Shown here: piece after piece, positions 45,169 to 54,362 of the stretch | Position numbering within the stretch: position 1 is the stretch's first letter | Layout of the letters: every line of letters starts with the position of its first letter | NCBI GenBank assembly: GCA_947493945.1 | Contig: CANLSR010000004.1 | Span: 1-64,000 of the forward strand | Direction: 5' to 3' | Length of the DNA stretch: 64,000 nt | Source: an uncultured bacterium | GTDB lineage: Bacteria; Bacteroidota; Rhodothermia; Rhodothermales; Rubricoccaceae | Position numbers and translations under genes: made by a program | Notes under the pieces: model-generated | Told to the model about the DNA's origin: nothing | The model's input: the letters and a program-made list of their open reading frames with translations, nothing else | The model's database searches: none

Positions 45169-45312
45169 GGAATCAGGGGAGAGGGATCAGGAATCAGCAG
45201 AGCCGTCCGAGAACGCTCGGAGTCTGTCGGTCTGGGCCGGTAGATTACCGCCGCGTCCCGTCGCACAACGGCGGAGGGTCGGCGCCTGATTCCTGATCCC
45301 TGATTCCTCATC
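45163..45312. repeat. Heptanucleotide inverted pair between DUF58 and purQ
   Basis: The left arm GATCAAG, GAATCAG, GGGAGAG, GGATCAG, GAATCAG covers 45163-45197. The right arm CCTGATT, CCTGATC, CCTGATT, CCTCATC covers 45285-45312. The arms contain a perfect 16-bp inverted repeat (45182-45197 against 45286-45301). The 87-base core holds the hairpin CCGAG-AACG-CTCGG and a promoter-like TAGATTAC at 45241. The arms touch the start regions of both divergent genes. Confidence 0.85.
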
Positions 45313-45317
45313 CACTC

Positions 45318-46016
45318 ATGGCCAACGTCGCCGTCGTCGTCTTTCCCGGGTCCAACTGCGACCACGACGCCTACCACGCCGTCAAGCACGTGTTCGGCCA
45401 GAACGCCCGGTTCGTGTGGCACAAGGAGGGGTCCGTGGGCGACGCCGACCTGGTGATCGTGCCGGGCGGGTTCAGCTACGGCGACTACCTCCGGGCGGGC
45501 GCCATCGCGCGGTTCTCGCCCATCATGCGCGACGTGGTCCGGTTTGCCGGCACGGGCGGGTTGGTGCTGGGCGTGTGCAACGGGTTCCAGGTGCTGTGCG
45601 AGGCCGAGCTGCTGCCGGGCGCGCTGATCCGCAACGCCAGCCTGCGCTTCGCCTGCCGCGACGCCCGGCTGCGCGTCGAGTCCACGGCGACGCCGTTTAC
45701 CGAGGCGCTCTCCACCGGCGACGTGCTGACGATCCCGGTCGCCCACGGCGAGGGGAACTACACGGCCGACGCCGACACGCTGGACGAGCTGGAGGCCGAG
45801 GGCCGCGTCGTGTTCCGCTACGTCGGCGCCGACGGCCGGCCGGGCGGGAGCCCCAACGGCTCGGCGCGCGACATCGCCGGCGTGCGCAACGCGCGCGGCA
45901 ACGTGGTGGGCATGATGCCGCACCCCGAGCGGGCCGTCGAGCCGCTCCTGGGCTCGGCCGACGGCGCCCGGATCTTCGCGTCGGTGTTCGCCCACCTCGA
46001 CGGCGTGCCCGCCTAG
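45318..46016 (+). CDS. purQ: Phosphoribosylformylglycinamidine synthase subunit PurQ
   Basis: This is a 232-residue glutaminase subunit of the fourth step of purine synthesis. The nucleophile is Cys87 in [13 protein letters not shown]. The His/Glu pair lies in [14 protein letters not shown] near residue 205. The N-terminus [18 protein letters not shown] is typical. Neither purL nor purS is adjacent in the window. Confidence 0.94.
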   Translation: MANVAVVVFPGSNCDHDAYHAVKHVFGQNARFVWHKEGSVGDADLVIVPGGFSYGDYLRAGAIARFSPIMRDVVRFAGTGGLVLGVCNGFQVLCEAELLPGALIRNASLRFACRDARLRVESTATPFTEALSTGDVLTIPVAHGEGNYTADADTLDELEAEGRVVFRYVGADGRPGGSPNGSARDIAGVRNARGNVVGMMPHPERAVEPLLGSADGARIFASVFAHLDGVPA

Positions 46017-46052
46017 CGCTAGCCGCTGGCGGTGGCCGTCCGCGCCCTCTCT

Positions 46053-46550
46053 ATGATTCGCGCCGCGTCCCGCATCCAGCGCTCGTTCCAGCTCGCGGCG
46101 CCGGTCGAGGCGGCGTGGGCGCTCTTGGCCGACGTGCCGCGCTGGGGCGTCCTGTTCCCCCACGTCGCGTCGGTCGAGCCGTTCCGCCCGCCCGGCCATC
46201 CGCCCAACGGCGACCGCCAGCGGGGCGACGCGTTCGTCTGGCGGATGGCGCCGCTGGGGCCGCCCGGCGCCCGCGTCGAGACGGTCTACGCCTGCCGCTA
46301 CACCGCCGAGCCGGCGCGCCACGCGCTCGCCTGGGCGCCCATCGAGGGCGTCGGCAACGCGCAGTTTGCCGGGGCGTGCGTGCTGGAGGACGGCGGCGAC
46401 GTCACGGCCGGCACGCTGCGGCTGGACGCGACGCTGGAGATCCCGGCGCCGTCGTTCGTCCGCGCCGTCGTGGAGCCGGCCGTGGCCGCCGAGATGGGGC
46501 GGATGACCGACACGTTCATCGGCCGGCTGGCGGCCGCGCTCCGCAGGTAA
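46053..46550 (+). CDS. SRPBCC/CoxG-like lipid-binding fold protein
   Basis: This is a 165-residue protein with the START/SRPBCC pattern: SFQLAAPVEAAWALLADVPRWGVLFPHV at the N-terminus, a beta core, and the long C-terminal helix VEPAVAAEMGRMTDTFIGRLAAALR. Such proteins bind hydrophobic ligands. The exact role is unknown. The ATG at 46053 is preferred; a GTG at 46032 would add seven residues. Confidence 0.75.
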   Translation: MIRAASRIQRSFQLAAPVEAAWALLADVPRWGVLFPHVASVEPFRPPGHPPNGDRQRGDAFVWRMAPLGPPGARVETVYACRYTAEPARHALAWAPIEGVGNAQFAGACVLEDGGDVTAGTLRLDATLEIPAPSFVRAVVEPAVAAEMGRMTDTFIGRLAAALRR

Positions 46551-46580
46551 GACGTCGTCGCATCCGCGTGTAAGACGACC

Positions 46581-46620
46581 CGCCACACGTGGCGCCATTC
46601 CGTTGTCTCGCAACGGAATG
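46581..46620. other. Two adjacent perfect hairpins downstream of the SRPBCC gene
   Basis: CGCCAC-AC-GTGGCG (46581-46594) is followed by CATTCCGTTG-TCTCG-CAACGGAATG (46596-46620), a 10-bp perfect stem. With the palindrome at 46785 they may belong to a short non-coding transcript. No gene was seen from 46551 to 46906. Confidence 0.5.
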
Positions 46621-46784
46621 TGAGTCGGAGCGCGGCGGGGCGATGCCGGGCCAGCGGGCCCTGAGCGGCCGGCCGGCCGTATCCTGCTCACGCCACCCGG
46701 CTCACAACCCACCGGTGGTCTCATCCGACGCCCTGGCCGTCCTCCGCTCGGGCGCCCGCCTTGCCAGGGAAGCGGCGCCCGCAC

Positions 46785-46826
46785 CCGCCGCCCCGCGACG
46801 ATCGTCGCGGGGCGGCGGTTCGTTTT
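46785..46826. terminator. 34-bp perfect palindrome with T-rich tail
   Basis: The palindrome covers 46785-46818, centred on GATC at 46800-46803, with arms CCGCCGCCCCGCGAC and GTCGCGGGGCGGCGG. It is followed by TTCGTTTT. It would form a very stable intrinsic terminator on the plus strand. Being perfectly symmetrical it could also be a protein-binding site. Confidence 0.65.
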
Positions 46827-46906
46827 GGACGAGCCGAGCGGGCAATCGGGCCTGCGCCGGCAGCCTCGGGAGGCGAGATTGGCGGGGCCACCTTCCCGCC
46901 TCCGCC

Positions 46907-47887
46907 GTGCCGCTCCGCATCGTCCAGTTCGGCCTCGGCCCCATCGGCCAGGCCTGCGCCCGACTCGCTCTCGACCACGGCCACCAGCTGGTCGGGGCAC
47001 TCGACCTCGACCCCGACCGCGTGGGGCGCGACCTGGGGGACGTGCTCGGCCGCGGCGCCCTGGGCGTGGACGTCCGCGACGACGTGGGGGCGCTGGCGGC
47101 GTGGCGGCCCGACGTGGTCCTGCACACCACGTCGTCGTTCCTCGACCGCGTCGAGGGCCAGCTGGTGGCGTGCGTCGCGGCCGGCGCCCACGTCGTGTCG
47201 TCGTCGGAGGAGCTGTTCTGGCCGTTCGAGCGGGACCCCGGCTTCTGCGAGCGCGTCGACGCGGCGGCGCGCGAGGCCGGCGTGGCGGTCGTGGGGACGG
47301 GCGTCAACCCGGGCTTCGTGATGGACCTGCTGCCGGTCGTGCTCTCGGGCGTCGTGGCGCGCGTAGACCGGGTGAGCGTGTCGCGGTCGGTGGACGCCGG
47401 GCGACGGCGCGGGCCGCTCCAGAAAAAGGTGGGCGCGGGGCTGAGCGAGGCCGCCTTCCGCGAGCGCCAAGCGGCCGGCGGGTTCGGCCACGTCGGCATG
47501 GTCGAGTCGGCCCAGGCGCTGGCGGCGGGGCTGGGCTGGGCCGGCGCCGAGGTCGCCGAGACGTTCGGCCCCCGGCTGGCGGCCACGGGACACCGGACCG
47601 AGCACGTGACGGTCCCGGCGGGCGCGGTGGCGGGCATCCACCAGACCGCCACGGTCCGCGTCGACGGCGAGGTCCGGGCCACCCTGACGCTGACGATGGC
47701 CGTCGGCGAGCCGGACCAAGACCGCGTCGAGATCGCGGGCGACCCGCCCCTGGCCGTCGTGGTGGAGGGCGGGACGTTCGGGGACACGGCGACCGTGGCG
47801 GCCTTGGTCAACACGGCCCGCCGGATCGGCGCGGCCCGGCCCGGTCTGCGCACGGTCCTGGACCTGCCGGCGGCCTCGGTCCACTAA
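46907..47887 (+). CDS. NAD(P)-dependent dehydrogenase, DapB-like N-terminal fold
   Basis: This is a 326-residue protein from a GTG start. The Rossmann motif RIVQFGLGPIGQACARLALD is followed by VLHTTSSFL and GTGVNPGFVMDLLPVVLSG. This pattern is shared by dihydrodipicolinate reductase relatives and 2,4-diaminopentanoate dehydrogenase. The conserved HVGMVESAQALAAGLGW stretch supports the latter subgroup. The substrate is not certain. The start places the Rossmann glycine motif at the N-terminus; the longer frame crosses the 34-bp palindrome. Confidence 0.8.
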   Translation: MPLRIVQFGLGPIGQACARLALDHGHQLVGALDLDPDRVGRDLGDVLGRGALGVDVRDDVGALAAWRPDVVLHTTSSFLDRVEGQLVACVAAGAHVVSSSEELFWPFERDPGFCERVDAAAREAGVAVVGTGVNPGFVMDLLPVVLSGVVARVDRVSVSRSVDAGRRRGPLQKKVGAGLSEAAFRERQAAGGFGHVGMVESAQALAAGLGWAGAEVAETFGPRLAATGHRTEHVTVPAGAVAGIHQTATVRVDGEVRATLTLTMAVGEPDQDRVEIAGDPPLAVVVEGGTFGDTATVAALVNTARRIGAARPGLRTVLDLPAASVH

Positions 47888-48074
47888 ACGCCGCCCGCTG
47901 GCGGACCGCGTTGGCAGCGGCGAGACGTGAGCTCCGCAGGCCGCGACTCCGAGGGCGCCCCTGGTTGGAGCGCATTCGGCGAGGCCGGCCGCGCGGGTGG
48001 GATCTGCAACGCGGCGACCACGGTATCTTCGGCCTCCACGCCCATCTCCTTTCCGCGCACCCGCGCACGCCATT

Positions 48075-49982
48075 ATGTCCCGAGTCGATGTCGTCATGCC
48101 CAAGATGGGCGAGAGCGTGATGGAGGGGACGGTGCTGGAGTGGAAGAAGTCCGTCGGGGACACGGTCGAGCAGGACGAGACGCTGCTGGAGATCTCGACC
48201 GACAAGGTCGACTCCGAGGTGCCGTCGCCCGAGGCCGGGCGGATCGTCGAGATCCTGGTCGAGGAGAACGACACGGTCGACGTGGGCACGCCCATCGCGG
48301 TGATCGAGACCGACGTCAACGCCGAGGTCGGCGGAGCGCCGTCCGCCCCGCCGCCGGCCTCTCAGGAGCCCGCCCAGGCCGAGGCCATCGAGCAGGCCGC
48401 CGAGCCGCTCAACGAGACCGACCCGGTCGGGGAGGACCCCGCCGTGGAGCCGGAGGCCAAGCCGGCCGCGCCCACCATGCGCCCCGCCAGCGACGCGGCG
48501 GGCGACGCCGGAGCGGCCACGGGCGGCGGCGCGCGGACCGAGGTGGTCATGCCCAAGATGGGCGAGAGCGTGATGGAGGGGACGGTGCTGGAGTGGAAGA
48601 AGTCCGTCGGGGACACGGTCGAGCAGGACGAGACGCTGCTGGAGATCTCGACCGACAAGGTCGACTCCGAGGTGCCGTCGCCCGAGGCCGGCACGCTCTT
48701 GGAGATCTTGGTCGAGGAGGGCGACACCGTGGACGTGGGGACGCCCATCGCCGTCATCGGCGCGGCCGGCGCCCAGGCCCCGGCCCCGTCCGGCGCGGCG
48801 CCGAGCGGCTCCGCCAGCGGCGACGGGGCCTCCGACGAGCCGGAGCCCTACGAGAAGAGCTACAGCAGCGGCGAGGGCCCCACGGCCGCCGCGGCGCCGG
48901 CCGTCCAGGAGGAGCGCGGCGCCGAGGCCGCCGCCCAGATCTCCGCCAACGGCGACGCCGGCCCGATCCCGCGCCGCGACGACGCGGGCAACTTCTACTC
49001 GCCGCTGGTCCGGTCCATCGCCGAGGCCGAGGGGCTGTCGCTGGCCGAGCTCCAGTCGATCCAGGGCACGGGATCCGAGGGCCGCGTCTCCAAGTCCGAC
49101 GTGATGTCGTTCCTGGAGTCGCGCGGCCAGGGGCCGGCCGCGCCGTCGGCCCAGGCCAAGCCCGTCGCGTCGGCCCCGTCCAAGCCGGCCGACCGCGCCC
49201 CGTCCAAGCCGGCCGCCAAGCCCGCGCCGTCCGCTGGCGGCGCCGGCCGGGCGAGCGACACGGCCGGCGACCGCGTCGAGGTGGTCCGGATGGACCGGAT
49301 GCGCCAGCTGATCGCCGAGCACATGCGCCGGTCGAAGGACACGAGCGCCCACGTGACCAGCTTTTCCGAGGTGGACGTGACCGGCCTGGTCCGCCACCGC
49401 GAGGCGCACAAGGCCGAGTTCCAAAAGCGCGAGGGCGTCAAGCTGACCTACACGCCCTACTTCGTGGAGGCCGTGATCGAGCCGCTGCGCGAGCACCCGC
49501 TCCTGAACGCCTCGGTCGAGGGCACCGACATCATCATCCGCAAGGACTTCCACGTCGGCATCGCGGTGGCGTTGGGCACCAAGGGGCTCTTGGTCCCGGT
49601 CGTCCGCAACGCGGGCCAGCAGAACCTGACCGGCCTGGCCCACACCGTCGCCGACCTGGCCGAGCGGACGCGGACCAAGAAGCTCCAGCCGGACGAGCTC
49701 CAGGGCGGCACGTTCACGCTGACCAACGTCGGCTCGCTGGGGAGCCTGATGGGCACGCCGATCATCAACCAGCCCCAGACGGGCATCGTGAGCCCCGGCG
49801 CCATCGTCAAGCGGCCGGTCGTGATGGAGGTCGACGGCGAGGACGTGATCGCGATCCGCCACATGATGTACGTGTCGCTGAGCTACGACCACCGCATCGT
49901 CGACGGGTCGATGGCGGCCAGCTTCCTGGCGGCCTACCGCGATCAGCTCGAGGCTTACACCGCCGACACGCCGCTGGCGTAG
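48075..49982 (+). CDS. sucB: 2-oxoacid dehydrogenase E2 with two lipoyl domains (dihydrolipoyl acyltransferase)
   Basis: This is a 635-residue E2 core protein. Lipoyl domains at about residues 3-78 and 155-230 each carry the lipoyl lysine in STDKVDSEV. A peripheral-subunit-binding domain (SPLVRSIAEAEGLSLAELQ) and a catalytic acyltransferase domain with active site SLSYDHRIVDGSMAASFL follow. Ala/Pro-rich linkers separate the domains. Whether the substrate is succinyl, acetyl or branched-chain acyl is not certain, and the symbol is the closest guess. The two lipoyl coding regions are identical over 146 bp. Confidence 0.88.
   Translation: MSRVDVVMPKMGESVMEGTVLEWKKSVGDTVEQDETLLEISTDKVDSEVPSPEAGRIVEILVEENDTVDVGTPIAVIETDVNAEVGGAPSAPPPASQEPAQAEAIEQAAEPLNETDPVGEDPAVEPEAKPAAPTMRPASDAAGDAGAATGGGARTEVVMPKMGESVMEGTVLEWKKSVGDTVEQDETLLEISTDKVDSEVPSPEAGTLLEILVEEGDTVDVGTPIAVIGAAGAQAPAPSGAAPSGSASGDGASDEPEPYEKSYSSGEGPTAAAAPAVQEERGAEAAAQISANGDAGPIPRRDDAGNFYSPLVRSIAEAEGLSLAELQSIQGTGSEGRVSKSDVMSFLESRGQGPAAPSAQAKPVASAPSKPADRAPSKPAAKPAPSAGGAGRASDTAGDRVEVVRMDRMRQLIAEHMRRSKDTSAHVTSFSEVDVTGLVRHREAHKAEFQKREGVKLTYTPYFVEAVIEPLREHPLLNASVEGTDIIIRKDFHVGIAVALGTKGLLVPVVRNAGQQNLTGLAHTVADLAERTRTKKLQPDELQGGTFTLTNVGSLGSLMGTPIINQPQTGIVSPGAIVKRPVVMEVDGEDVIAIRHMMYVSLSYDHRIVDGSMAASFLAAYRDQLEAYTADTPLA
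48093..48238 (+). repeat. 146-bp perfect repeat, first lipoyl domain
   Basis: This segment is identical base for base to 48546-48691, 453 bp downstream in the same gene and frame. It covers most of the lipoyl domain. Confidence 0.9.
48546..48691 (+). repeat. 146-bp perfect repeat, second lipoyl domain
   Basis: This is the second copy of the repeat at 48093. Identity holds at third codon positions too, and stops abruptly at the domain edges, which indicates recent duplication or ongoing gene conversion. Confidence 0.9.
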
Positions 49983-50000
49983 AGCGGACCAGACGGCTCG

Positions 50001-50027
50001 CCCCGCTGGCCCCGGCCGCCAGCGGGG
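50001..50027. terminator. Gene-end hairpin after the E2 gene
   Basis: CCCCGCTGGC (50001-50010) pairs with GCCAGCGGGG (50018-50027) across CCCGGCC. It starts 19 bp after the stop codon. It is another of the GCTGGC-type gene-end hairpins and has no T run. Confidence 0.5.
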
Positions 50028-50108
50028 CGCGGAGAGGGGGCGAAACCGCGCGCGCGGCCCGAACTGAGACGGGCACGCGCGCGTGGACCGAGTCCCACTT
50101 TTCGCACC

Positions 50109-51140
50109 GTGCCCGCACGCCCGCTCCCGTCCCATTCGCCGCTCCAGGTCGTGGAGAGCCGCCGCGCCCGCGCCGGCGGCGTCCCGGCCACGCGCTACCG
50201 GCTGCGCCGAGACCACGCCTACACCGGCGACCAGGACCTCGACCGGGCGTTCTCGACGTTCGGCGCCGTCGTGATCCCGCCGGTCGACGGCCGGGCCGAC
50301 GCGCCCGTCGTGACGCTGCTCAACGGGATCACCAAGGGCCTAGACCGGAGCGTCCCGGCGGGCCGCGCGCTGGCCCGGGCCGGCATCGGCGCCGTCCTGA
50401 TCGACACGCCGCTGGGCGGGTCGCGGCGGCTGGCGGGCGGCCATCCCGGCCTGGAGCTGGCCGAGATCGCCCGGCGCGGCGTGGACCTCGACGTCCCGCT
50501 CGCGCGCCGGCTGTTCGACGGCGTCGCGGCCGACCTCCCCGCCGTCCTGGCGCTGGCGGCCGACGAGCACGGGCTCGGCCGCGACCGGCGCGCGCTGTTC
50601 GGCGTCAGCTTCGGGTGCCTGCTCTCCAGCCTGCCGTTCGCGCGCGACGGCCTGGGCGACCGCCTGTTCGGCGCCATCGGCCACCCCGGCTTGCCCGCGA
50701 TGTCCCGGGGGCTGGTGGACGGGTTCTCGCGCTTTTCGGGCCTGCCCGCGTCGGTCGTGGCCGGCGGCCTGCGCCTGGGGGCGGTGGCCGACGCCGCGGC
50801 CCGGCGCTACGGCGGCGAGAGCGCCGTCGGCGCGCTGCGCTTTGCCCGGCTGCTGGACGCGATGGGCCGCGGCGGCCGCGCCCTCGACGGCCTGGACCCG
50901 CTCGCGTTCGCGCCCGAGGTCCCCGCCGACCGACCGGCGCACTTCCTCGCCGGCGCCCTCGACGCGGTCGCCCCGCCCGACGCCGTCCGCCAGTCGGCCG
51001 CGGCGTTCGCGACGTCGGGCGTGGAGGTGCTGCCGGGCCTCGACCACGGCTGGTACCCGGGCGCCCGGCCGGCCGGGGCGCCGTCGTTCGAGCAAGAGTG
51101 CGGCGACTGGCTCGTCCGCCAGCTGGCGGACTGGGTCTGA
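50109..51140 (+). CDS. Putative alpha/beta hydrolase
   Basis: This is a 343-residue protein from a GTG start. It has a hydrolase-like central part: VVTLLNGITKGLDRSVPAGRALARAG, a nucleophile-elbow candidate GVSFGCLLSS (G-x-S-x-G), the acid region ADRPAHFLAGALDAVAPPDA and His in LPGLDHGWYPG. This fits a hydrolase triad of Ser, Asp and His. The substrate is unknown. Confidence 0.65.
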   Translation: MPARPLPSHSPLQVVESRRARAGGVPATRYRLRRDHAYTGDQDLDRAFSTFGAVVIPPVDGRADAPVVTLLNGITKGLDRSVPAGRALARAGIGAVLIDTPLGGSRRLAGGHPGLELAEIARRGVDLDVPLARRLFDGVAADLPAVLALAADEHGLGRDRRALFGVSFGCLLSSLPFARDGLGDRLFGAIGHPGLPAMSRGLVDGFSRFSGLPASVVAGGLRLGAVADAAARRYGGESAVGALRFARLLDAMGRGGRALDGLDPLAFAPEVPADRPAHFLAGALDAVAPPDAVRQSAAAFATSGVEVLPGLDHGWYPGARPAGAPSFEQECGDWLVRQLADWV

Positions 51141-51177
51141 CGAGGCCGAGCAAGGCACAACTCGCGCCGCAAGGCAG

Positions 51178-51208
51178 TTGCCGCCGGCCCGACGACAACC
51201 TAGCTTTT
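51178..51208 (+). promoter_or_regulatory. Putative promoter of the Xer-like gene (TTG-N20-TAGCTTTT)
   Basis: TTG at 51178-51180, a 20-base spacer and TAGCTTTT (51201-51208, followed by G) match the Bacteroidota promoter pattern. The GTG start is at 51232, leaving a leader of under 20 bases. Confidence 0.55.
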
Positions 51209-51231
51209 GAGATAGCCGTTATCCTACCCGC

Positions 51232-52203
51232 GTGTCTGATTCCGCCCCGCCCCTCCGCCTGTCCGTCGCCGCGCTGGCGGACCGCCTCGACGGGTTCGTC
51301 ACCGACTACCTCAAGGACAAGAGCCCCGAGACGCGCGGGACGTACCGCCGGACCCTCAACGAGTTCGAGCGCTACCACGCCGCGCGCGCGGGGCGGCCGT
51401 CGAGCGCGTTCCGGTTTGTCGAGAAGGACGTCGAGGCCTACAAGACCTACCTGATGGACGAGCGCGAGCTGAGCCAGGTCTCGGTCAGCACCTACCTCAC
51501 GGCGCTGCGCCGCCTGTGCGACTACCTGGTGGCGCGCGGCGAGCTGGCCGAGAACCCCGCGCGCGGCGTCAAGGGCAACCGCCGGCCGGGCACGCACACG
51601 CGCGGCGTGCTGACCGAGGCCGAGGTCGAGACGCTGATGGAGGCCATCCCCCAGATCACCGAGATCGGCCGGCGCGACCGGGCCCTGGTCGCGCTGATGG
51701 TCTTTGGCGGGCTGAGCGAGGTCGAGCTGGTCCGCGCCGACGTGGGCGACATCGACCGGACGCTGATGGGCACGTTCCTGCGCGTCCAGGGCAAGGGCCG
51801 CCAGTCCAAGGACGAGTCCGTCCCGCTCGACGGGCCGGCCGTGGACCCGCTGGAGATCTACCTCATGGAGCGCGAGCCGGCCGGGCCGGACGCGCCGCTG
51901 TTCGTGAGCCTGGGCCACCGCAGCGCCGGCACGCGCCTCAACACGCGGTCGGTGCGCGGCCGCGTCAACGGCTACCTGCGCGAGGCCAAGGTCAAGCGCC
52001 GCGGGATCAGCCCGCACAGCCTGACGCACACGGCGTCGCTGATCTGGCTCAACTCCGGGATGCCCGTCGAGGAGGTCCGCCGGCGGATGCGCCACGGGAC
52101 GCTGGAGACGACCATGATCTCGTTTAAGAAGCAGGGCCTGCTCAAGCCCGGCGCGGGCGAGGAGGGACCAGAAAACGAGAGCCAGGAGCCGGCCGGCGTG
52201 TGA
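51232..52203 (+). CDS. Xer-family tyrosine recombinase homologue lacking catalytic residues
   Basis: This is a 323-residue, full-length protein with the SAM-like N-terminal core-binding domain (about 15-105) and the C-terminal catalytic fold (about 125-300). Aligned to XerD by eye, the first Arg (GLRxSEL) is Ser162 in GGLSEVELVRA. The second Arg (HxLRH) is Thr265 in SPHSLTHTAS. The nucleophilic Tyr is Ser297 in ETTMISFKKQ. Lys188 (QGKGRQ), His262 and His288 remain. It should fold and may bind DNA but cannot cut it by the known mechanism. It starts with GTG and has a promoter of its own. Confidence 0.85.
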   Translation: MSDSAPPLRLSVAALADRLDGFVTDYLKDKSPETRGTYRRTLNEFERYHAARAGRPSSAFRFVEKDVEAYKTYLMDERELSQVSVSTYLTALRRLCDYLVARGELAENPARGVKGNRRPGTHTRGVLTEAEVETLMEAIPQITEIGRRDRALVALMVFGGLSEVELVRADVGDIDRTLMGTFLRVQGKGRQSKDESVPLDGPAVDPLEIYLMEREPAGPDAPLFVSLGHRSAGTRLNTRSVRGRVNGYLREAKVKRRGISPHSLTHTASLIWLNSGMPVEEVRRRMRHGTLETTMISFKKQGLLKPGAGEEGPENESQEPAGV

Positions 52204-52252
52204 CCCGCCGCCGCCGGCGGAGCCTGGGCGCGGCGCGGCGCGTCTACTCCCC

Positions 52253-52495
52253 ATGCCCCTCACCCTCTCTAGCCCCGACCGCCAGCGGGCCGTGACCGCG
52301 CTCCAGCGCTGGGCCGAAAGGCACCTCGACGCCCCGCTCGGCGACCTCGCCGCCGGCCTGCTCCTGGACGAGGTGCTGACCGAGATCGGCCCCAGCATCT
52401 ACAACCGCGCCCTCGCCGACGCCGGCCTCCACCTCGCCGACCGGCTGGCGGACCTGGACGTCGAGATGGGGATGGAGACGTTCCCGAAAGGGTAG
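52253..52495 (+). CDS. DUF2164 family protein
   Basis: This is an 80-residue protein. The pattern RQRAVTALQRWAERHLDAPLGDLAAGLLLDEVLTEIGPSIYNRALADA is the DUF2164 signature. Function is unknown. It follows the Xer-like gene by 49 bp in the same direction. Confidence 0.82.
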   Translation: MPLTLSSPDRQRAVTALQRWAERHLDAPLGDLAAGLLLDEVLTEIGPSIYNRALADAGLHLADRLADLDVEMGMETFPKG

Positions 52496-52598
52496 GCGGA
52501 GGCGGCCCACCTGGGCAGTCGGCGCCCGCGCGTACGGGCCGTCCACTCGCGTACGCGCTCTCCACGCGCTCCACTCCCTCCGCCAAAGGCGCGCGGGC

Positions 52599-52606
52599 TA
52601 GCTTCC
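52599..52606 (+). promoter_or_regulatory. Putative -7 element of der
   Basis: TAGCTTCC lies 22 bp upstream of the der ATG and matches the recurrent TAGCTTnn box. An A6 run directly precedes the start codon. No TTG was found at the expected distance. Confidence 0.3.
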
Positions 52607-52628
52607 CGGCCCTCTCCCTACGCAAAAA

Positions 52629-53948
<1,320 letters not shown>

Positions 53949-54019
53949 GCCCCCCGCTGGACGCCGCGGCCGAGCGGCCCGCCGCCGGCGGGCAGGCCGG
54001 AGGGGACCTGGGCCCGTGT

Positions 54020-54066
54020 CTGTAGGACAACGGCTTGTAGGAGACCGGAGCTGTAGCACGAGCGGT
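54020..54066. repeat. Three imperfect 15-16-bp tandem units after der
   Basis: TGTAG recurs at 54021, 54036 and 54052, each followed by a GC-rich segment: CTGTAGGACAACGG, CTTGTAGGAGACCGG, AGCTGTAGCACGAGCGG. No gene is visible from 53949 to 54362. The unit length differs from the heptamer arrays. Confidence 0.4.
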
Positions 54067-54223
54067 CTGGCGTAGCGGGGCCCTCGCGGACCCACGGGCG
54101 CCCTCTCGTTTTTGGGCTTCAGACGCCGAGAGCGGGGTCGGAGGCCCGAGACGCGGGTGGGGGAAGGAGCCGACAAGCGACGCCATAGATTTCTGGCGAG
54201 TGAAGACACTGGATACGAATGTC

Positions 54224-54253
54224 TTGCTTAGGTGACTCTGCAGTTTATTGTTG
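54224..54253 (+). promoter_or_regulatory. Putative promoter of the T9SS cargo gene
   Basis: TTG (54224-54226), a 19-base spacer and TATTGTTG (54246-54253) match TTG/TAnnTTTG in all but one position. The region is locally AT-rich. The start codon is 110 bp downstream. Confidence 0.5.
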
Positions 54254-54362
54254 TCGCTCACCGCGCCCGTCCCGGCTAGCGGAGGGCGCCTGGCCGCGCG
54301 CGCGTCCCGGCGACCCGGCTGCGGACGGCGCCCTTTTCTGCAGATTTCTTTCCCGCCCGCCC

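Noticed and set aside
47808..50216. Long minus-strand open frame (802 codons) opposite the E2 gene
   Set aside because: It is a shadow of the E2 gene, including a false repeat caused by the duplicated lipoyl domains.
54020..54066. Further member of the heptamer array family
   Set aside because: The period is 15-16 bases, not 7, and there is no inverted partner.
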